Shown piece after piece: positions 7,207 to 10,858 of a stretch of DNA of 10,858 bases. The position numbers and the translations under genes were made by a program. Origin of the DNA: Sphingomonas sp. Its GTDB lineage: Bacteria; Pseudomonadota; Alphaproteobacteria; Sphingomonadales; Sphingomonadaceae. The stretch covers positions 1 through 10,858 of the forward strand of contig JAIERC010000264.1 in assembly GCA_019747165.1 (NCBI GenBank), in the 5' to 3' direction. The first letter of the stretch is position 1. Each line of letters begins with the position of its first letter. The notes below the pieces were generated by a model, which worked only from the letters and a program-made list of their open reading frames with translations, was not told where the DNA came from and ran no database searches.

Positions 7207-8237
7207 TTCACCCCCTCCCGATCGCGCAGCGCGACCTTGCGATCGATACCGTAAGCATAGCCGCCCATCGTCCCGTCGCTGCGCTGCGCGCGGTGACAGG
7301 GAATGACGATCGAAACATGGTTCGCGCCGCACGCCGTGCCGGCCGCGCGAACCGCCTTTGGGTTGCCCGCAAGAGCGGCGAGTTCGGCATAGCTGCGTGT
7401 CTCGCCCAGCGGTATCTGCCGCAGCGCCTGCCAGATCCCTTCCTGAAAGGCAGTGCCCTGCACGTCGAGCGGCAGATCCTGATCGCGATCGGGGCTCTCA
7501 ACACTGGCCACTACGCGTGCGGCCAGATCAGCCAATGCAGCACCGCCGGGCGCGATTTCCGCCTTGGGAAAGCGCGCCCTCAGCGCCGCTTCGCCCTCAT
7601 CGAAAGAAACGCGGCACAGACCCTTGTCGGTGGCCGCAACAAGCATCGGCCCCAGGCTCGTCTCGGCGATCGTCCAGCGGATCGTCACCCCGGCTCCGCC
7701 GCGCTTCCAGATACTCGGCGTCATGCCCAGCCTTTTACCCGCGCCTTCATAAAAACGGCTCGGGGCGGAATAGCCCGCTTCATAAATGGCCTCGGTCACG
7801 CTCGCCTCCTTCATCAAAGCCTGCGCGGCCGCCCGCGCCTTCAGTCCGCGCGCATAGGCGGCTGGCGTCACCCCGGTCGCGCGTTTGAACAGCCGGTGAA
7901 AATGATGCGGCGCATAGCCAACCATCGCGGCCAGCTCGTCGAGCCCCAGCGTCTCCTCCGCTCCTTCTATCAGCACGACCGCACGCGCCACCGCGACCCG
8001 GTCTCGCCCGACCTCATCGGGCTTACAGCGCAGACAGGCACGGAAACCCGCTGCCGCCGCCGCCGCGCCGTCGCGATAGAAAACGACATTCTCGCGCTTG
8101 GGGTGCCGTGCCGGGCAGCTTGGTTTGCAGTAAATGCCCGTGGTCAGCACCGCGCCAACAAAGCGGCCATCGCTATGCCGATCGCGGGCGATAAAGGCGG
8201 CCCAGGCCGAGTCGGGATTGATCGTGTCGCTGTTCAT
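7203..8237 (-). CDS. ada: Ada: methylphosphotriester sensor, AraC-type regulator and O6-methylguanine-DNA methyltransferase
   Basis: This is a 344-residue bifunctional alkylation-damage protein with all three Ada parts in order. The N-terminal zinc domain has C37, C41, C68 and C71 (TTGIYCKPSCPARHP and ACLRCKP); C37 corresponds to the methylphosphotriester acceptor that converts E. coli Ada into an activator. An AraC-type HTH domain covers about 80-180 (LDELAAMVGYAPHHFHRLFKRATGVTP, then EAIYEAGYSAPSRFYEG). The C-terminal suicide methyltransferase has IVIPCHR with acceptor C314. The length is close to E. coli Ada (354). The start at 8237 fits the known N-terminus of the family. An open frame continues to 8432, but the extra part is antisense to the end of the MFS gene and is Cys/Arg-rich without resemblance. 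The ribosome binding site is weak (GGCGGC directly before ATG). The gene overlaps DUF1203 downstream by 4 bases. Autoregulation is expected from the family, but I could not find an Ada box. Confidence 0.95.
   Translation of the reverse strand: MNSDTINPDSAWAAFIARDRHSDGRFVGAVLTTGIYCKPSCPARHPKRENVVFYRDGAAAAAAGFRACLRCKPDEVGRDRVAVARAVVLIEGAEETLGLDELAAMVGYAPHHFHRLFKRATGVTPAAYARGLKARAAAQALMKEASVTEAIYEAGYSAPSRFYEGAGKRLGMTPSIWKRGGAGVTIRWTIAETSLGPMLVAATDKGLCRVSFDEGEAALRARFPKAEIAPGGAALADLAARVVASVESPDRDQDLPLDVQGTAFQEGIWQALRQIPLGETRSYAELAALAGNPKAVRAAGTACGANHVSIVIPCHRAQRSDGTMGGYAYGIDRKVALRDREGVK
7211..7219 (-). promoter_or_regulatory. Ribosome binding site of the DUF1203 gene, inside the end of ada
   Basis: GGGAGGGGG contains a GGAGG core seven bases before ATG 7206. 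It lies within the last codons of ada, which supports direct coupling and sets the DUF1203 start. Confidence 0.7.
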
Positions 8238-8286
8238 GCCGCCGATATAGCCGCGCCACCGACACGCTCCATCCCGCCGGTTGCGT

Positions 8287-9519
8287 TCAAAGCGGTAGGG
8301 ACACCTCTTGATCGTGGCGCACCATCGCAATGATGAGCACCGCCCAGCCAACGCCGAACAGCATTGCTGACAGCAGGAAGGGTGCGCCGGGAAAATACAC
8401 CCCCTGCGCATCGGCATAGGCCCCGAACACACCCGTCATCAGCGGCGGGCCAACGATCGCTGTCAGGCTAGCGACGCTGGCAATGGCACCCTGCAGTTCG
8501 CCCTGCGCGTCTTCGGACACGCGCAGGGTCATCAACTGCTGCATCGCCGGAAAGGCGACACCGGTGCACGCGCCGATCACCATCCCTACCATGATGATCC
8601 CCGTGTTGGGGGCGGTCGCGAGAATGAGATAGGATGGAATGCCACAAGCGGCCCCTACCACCGCCACCCGTTGGGCACCGAACCTGTTAACCAATGGCCC
8701 AACCGCAAAACCTTGTGCGCCAATAAGCAGGACCCCATAGCACGCGATGGTCAGACCGATCACCAGCGGGCTCCAGCCGAACCGGGCAATCCCCTGAAAA
8801 CTCCAGACCGCCAGCTGTGATTGTGCTGCCAATTGCATGAACAGAATCGCCACCAGGCAGCCAAGTACCAGCGGCACCCGAGCCATATGCACCATACTGC
8901 CGATGGGATTGGCACGCAGCACTGAAAAAGCGCGCCGCCGCTCAGGCGGCAGTGTTTCGCGCAAAACAAACCAGCCAATCAACGCCCCGCCCAGCGCCAG
9001 GCCGCTCGCTGCCATGAACGGCACGCGTTCGCCAAACCCGCCAAGCAGACCGCCAATCCCTGGCCCGAGTACAAACCCAGCCGCCCCAACCCCGCCAATC
9101 GCGCCAAATGCCCGGCCACGATCCTCGGGCGGCACGATATCGGCAATGCAGCTGTTGGCGGCGGCGAAGGTCGCTCCCATCACGCCCGAAATCGCGCGGC
9201 CAACGAACAACCATCCCAGCGTCGGCGCCCAGGCCATCAATGCATAATCGATGCCGAGCGCAAACAATGTTAGCAGCAACACCGGTCGCCGCCCAAACCG
9301 GTCGCTGAGGCCACCGATCACGGGCGCGAACAGGAATTGCATCACGGCATAGGCAAAGAGCAACCAGCCGCCGAGCTCCGCAGCACGATCGATTTTGACG
9401 CCGGTCAGCGAGATGATCAGCCGCGGCATCACCGGCACGATCAGTCCGATTCCGGCGATATCGAGAAACACGATCATCGCCACCAACGCGAGAATCGAGC
9501 GCGGCGATCCTCGCGCCAT
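8287..9519 (-). CDS. TetA-like MFS exporter (drug:H+ antiporter type)
   Basis: This is a 410-residue major facilitator protein with about twelve hydrophobic spans. Signature motifs: motif A GGLSDRFGRR at 69-78 in the loop between spans 2 and 3, R108 in GRAISGVMGA (motif B), and motif C GFVLGPGIGG at 148-157, which marks the antiporter class. The stretch DRFGRRPVLLLTLFALGIDY followed by CIADIVPPEDRGRAFG closely resembles the TetA tetracycline efflux group, so it belongs to the TCR/Tet-like branch. There is no tetR-like gene beside it and the context is chromosomal. Tetracycline is therefore not a safe substrate call; many such proteins export other or unknown compounds. The start is taken as ATG 9519, with AAGGGGG at 9524-9530; ATG 9522 is a close alternative but would leave only one base after that site. 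It is preceded by the dienelactone hydrolase-like gene (46-base gap) and followed by ada (49 bases). Confidence 0.9.
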   Translation of the reverse strand: MARGSPRSILALVAMIVFLDIAGIGLIVPVMPRLIISLTGVKIDRAAELGGWLLFAYAVMQFLFAPVIGGLSDRFGRRPVLLLTLFALGIDYALMAWAPTLGWLFVGRAISGVMGATFAAANSCIADIVPPEDRGRAFGAIGGVGAAGFVLGPGIGGLLGGFGERVPFMAASGLALGGALIGWFVLRETLPPERRRAFSVLRANPIGSMVHMARVPLVLGCLVAILFMQLAAQSQLAVWSFQGIARFGWSPLVIGLTIACYGVLLIGAQGFAVGPLVNRFGAQRVAVVGAACGIPSYLILATAPNTGIIMVGMVIGACTGVAFPAMQQLMTLRVSEDAQGELQGAIASVASLTAIVGPPLMTGVFGAYADAQGVYFPGAPFLLSAMLFGVGWAVLIIAMVRHDQEVSLPL

Positions 9520-9523
9520 CATA

Positions 9524-9530
9524 CCCCCTT
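9524..9530 (-). promoter_or_regulatory. Ribosome binding site of the MFS gene
   Basis: AAGGGGG lies four bases before ATG 9519 and one base before ATG 9522, favouring the second of the two adjacent start codons. Confidence 0.55.
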
Positions 9531-9565
9531 GTCCATCGTCACAGCAATTGCCGCGGGCCAATCAA

Positions 9566-10246
9566 TCACCCGCCATTCGCCTCAAACAATTCCAGCGTGC
9601 GTTCACGCGCCAGATCGGCGCTGGGTTCGTGATAATCCTTGCGCCGGTCCGAGTTGAAACCATGCCCCGCCTCATAGACATGCACCGCCGCGTTGGGCCA
9701 ATCCTTGGCAATCACCTTTTCAACGCCCTCCATCGGGATGCCGCTATCGTATCGACCGAAATGGAGAATTACGGGGATTTTAGGCTCCTCATCGGCGGCC
9801 GCCGGGATCATGCCGCCATAATAGCCCGATGCCGCTGCTAGCCCGTGCATCCGCGTGGCACCGAACCAGCAGATCGATCCACCATAGCAATAGCCAACCA
9901 TGAACACCGGCCCTTTTGGGGCGAGGATATCGATACAGGTCTGCACGTCGCTTAGGCTGAAGTCGAACGGATGGAGTTCGCGGGCTAGCTGGACCGCGCG
10001 GGCGAAATCCTCGCCGGTATAGTCAGCTTCGAAGCCGGGATGTTCGCGATCATAGAGCGCGGGGGCGAGCACCTCATAGCCATCTTGCGCATATTCATCG
10101 CACAGCTCGCGGATATGATCTGTCACGCCGAAGATTTCCTGAACCAGCACCAAACCGCCCCGCCGCGCACCGATTGGCTCGACATGATAGACGGCAATCT
10201 CAGCGCCATCGGCCATTGCCATTTTTTTCATCTGACCATTCGACAT
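9566..10246 (-). CDS. Dienelactone hydrolase family protein
   Basis: This is a 226-residue cytoplasmic alpha/beta hydrolase with no signal peptide. The family's active-site residues are all visible: E37 in VQEIFG, nucleophile C120 in GYCYGG, D167 in FGRYDSGIP and H195 in AGHGF. Spacing and length fit Pseudomonas carboxymethylenebutenolidase (Cys123-Asp171-His202, Glu36). Dienelactone hydrolases open cis- or trans-dienelactone to maleylacetate in chlorocatechol breakdown, but most chromosomal relatives without neighbouring catechol genes have unknown substrates. No such genes are seen here, so only the family is called. The start at ATG 10246 is set by GGAGG five bases upstream; an ATG at 10279 has no such support. 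It is the first gene of a possible operon continuing into the MFS exporter, so a link between hydrolysis and export of a compound is conceivable but unproven. Confidence 0.92.
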   Translation of the reverse strand: MSNGQMKKMAMADGAEIAVYHVEPIGARRGGLVLVQEIFGVTDHIRELCDEYAQDGYEVLAPALYDREHPGFEADYTGEDFARAVQLARELHPFDFSLSDVQTCIDILAPKGPVFMVGYCYGGSICWFGATRMHGLAAASGYYGGMIPAAADEEPKIPVILHFGRYDSGIPMEGVEKVIAKDWPNAAVHVYEAGHGFNSDRRKDYHEPSADLARERTLELFEANGG

Positions 10247-10251
10247 CGCGC

Positions 10252-10256
10252 CCTCC
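10252..10256 (-). promoter_or_regulatory. Ribosome binding site of the dienelactone hydrolase-like gene
   Basis: A perfect GGAGG with a five-base spacer precedes ATG 10246. It is the best such site in the window and excludes the upstream ATG at 10279. Confidence 0.75.
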
Positions 10257-10349
10257 GCCTGGCTACCCGTAGCAAGCATATTGCCGATGCGTCTTAGCGC
10301 AGCAAGGACAAGGCGCCAGCCAAAGAATGATGCGCTCAGACTTTATCGA

Positions 10350-10858
10350 TTACGCTGCCCGAACGTCTGCAATCAGCTTGTTGATCTGCGCCCGGAGCTG
10401 ATCGACATTGCCCGCAACATCATCGGCGGTGTGCGCCAGATCGCCAGCGGTGCCATGGGCCCGCTCGGCCCGACCGTGTAGCGTTTGCATATTGGTGGCG
10501 GCGTTGGCGGTGCCATCCTCCACCTCGGCGATAGCGTGGGCAATGCGCCGCGTCATATCGCGTTGTTGTTCGACCGCATCAGCAACATTGGTTGCTGACT
10601 GATCAAGGTCGGCGACCAGCGTATCGATCGATTCGATGGTGGTCAGCACCGTGTCACTCGCTGCACGCACTGCAGTCAGCCGGGACTCGATCTTGCCCGC
10701 AGCCGCCTGGGTTTGCCGCGCCAGCCCCTTCACTTCTTCCGCAACAACGGCAAAGCCACGACCTGCGGCCCCAGCCCGCGCTGCCTCTATCGTCGCATTC
10801 AGCGCCAGCAAATTCGTCTGGCCAGCAATCACCGCGATAAAATCAAGCACCGAAGCGA
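10350..10858 (-). CDS. Methyl-accepting chemotaxis protein, signalling domain (5' part outside window)
   Basis: The frame is open to the right edge, so only the C-terminal 169 or so residues are visible. They hold the conserved hairpin tip of chemoreceptors (IAGQTNLLALNATIEAARAG then GRGFAVVAEEVKGLA), which binds CheA and CheW. The returning helix is rich in heptad Ala, Thr and Asp/Glu residues, as in a four-helix signalling bundle with methylation sites. The GTG at 10850 is not the start, because the reading runs through it and the tip must be preceded by its partner helix. No C-terminal pentapeptide for CheR docking and no membrane span occur in the visible part. The ligand-binding domain is outside the window, so the sensed signal is unknown. 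The stop (TAA) lies about 100 bases before the next gene on the same strand. Confidence 0.93.
   Translation of the reverse strand, partial: ASVLDFIAVIAGQTNLLALNATIEAARAGAAGRGFAVVAEEVKGLARQTQAAAGKIESRLTAVRAASDTVLTTIESIDTLVADLDQSATNVADAVEQQRDMTRRIAHAIAEVEDGTANAATNMQTLHGRAERAHGTAGDLAHTADDVAGNVDQLRAQINKLIADVRAA

Noticed and set aside
6439..7254. 271-codon open frame on the plus strand
   Set aside because: It is antisense to the CPBP and DUF1203 genes, which both have family motifs and ribosome binding sites; its His/Arg-rich translation resembles nothing.
7207..7332. N-terminal extension of the DUF1203 protein by 42 residues
   Set aside because: It would lie inside ada in another frame and is Arg-rich without family resemblance, whereas ATG 7206 has a strong ribosome binding site.
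8238..8286. Search for an Ada-binding site before ada
   Set aside because: A TTTGAACGCAA stretch lies at the end of the MFS gene, but it does not match the Ada-box arrangement convincingly.
7293..8333. 346-codon open frame on the plus strand
   Set aside because: It is antisense to ada, whose metal-binding and methyl-acceptor cysteines are all intact; no coherent domain is seen in the opposite reading.
8238..8432. N-terminal extension of Ada by 65 residues
   Set aside because: The extra part runs antisense through the intergenic gap and the end of the MFS gene, is Cys/Arg-rich, and is absent from Ada proteins generally; ATG 8237 gives the normal length.
10277..10305. Promoter-like pair TTGCTG, 17 bases, AATATG before the dienelactone hydrolase-like gene (minus strand)
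   Set aside because: Spacing is ideal, but the -10 element matches only about half of the consensus, so it is not listed as a feature.

Overview
The window looks like ordinary chromosome from a GC-rich alphaproteobacterium. The proteins are most reminiscent of sphingomonads (Sphingomonas/Sphingopyxis type): a short basic Arg/Lys-rich helical protein at the left edge, a PriA of bacterial type, a Cys-rich Ada, a CPBP protease and a soluble-tail MCP. That taxonomic placement is an inference from protein style and base composition; no rRNA or other marker is present. I see no insertion sequences, integrases, tRNA genes, CRISPR arrays or phage genes.

Left part, + strand (1-5818). The 3' end of a small basic protein gene (to 260) is followed by a hairpin that may end its transcript. 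Then come priA (389-2557, replication restart helicase), a secreted HEXXH metallopeptidase-like protein with TPR-type repeats (2621-4168), and a trypsin-like serine protease with two C-proximal membrane spans and an unrecognised C-terminal domain (4256-5818; a longer form would start at 4205). The two protease genes are adjacent, co-oriented and both predicted to act outside the inner membrane.

Right part, - strand (5737-10858, read right to left). The 3' part of a methyl-accepting chemotaxis protein is followed about 100 bases later by five closely spaced genes: a dienelactone-hydrolase-family enzyme, a TetA-like MFS exporter, Ada (alkylation sensor and DNA repair methyltransferase), a DUF1203 protein overlapping ada by 4 bases, and a CPBP intramembrane protease. 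Gaps are 46, 49, -4 and 63 bases, so they could form one operon, or two with a break before ada.

The two gene sets converge. The serine protease and CPBP genes overlap tail to tail by 82 bases, with no terminator between them. No clearly new defence or mobile system is visible. The observations most worth following are the secreted metallopeptidase/serine protease pair, the translationally coupled ada-DUF1203 pair, and the antisense 3' overlap of two protease genes.
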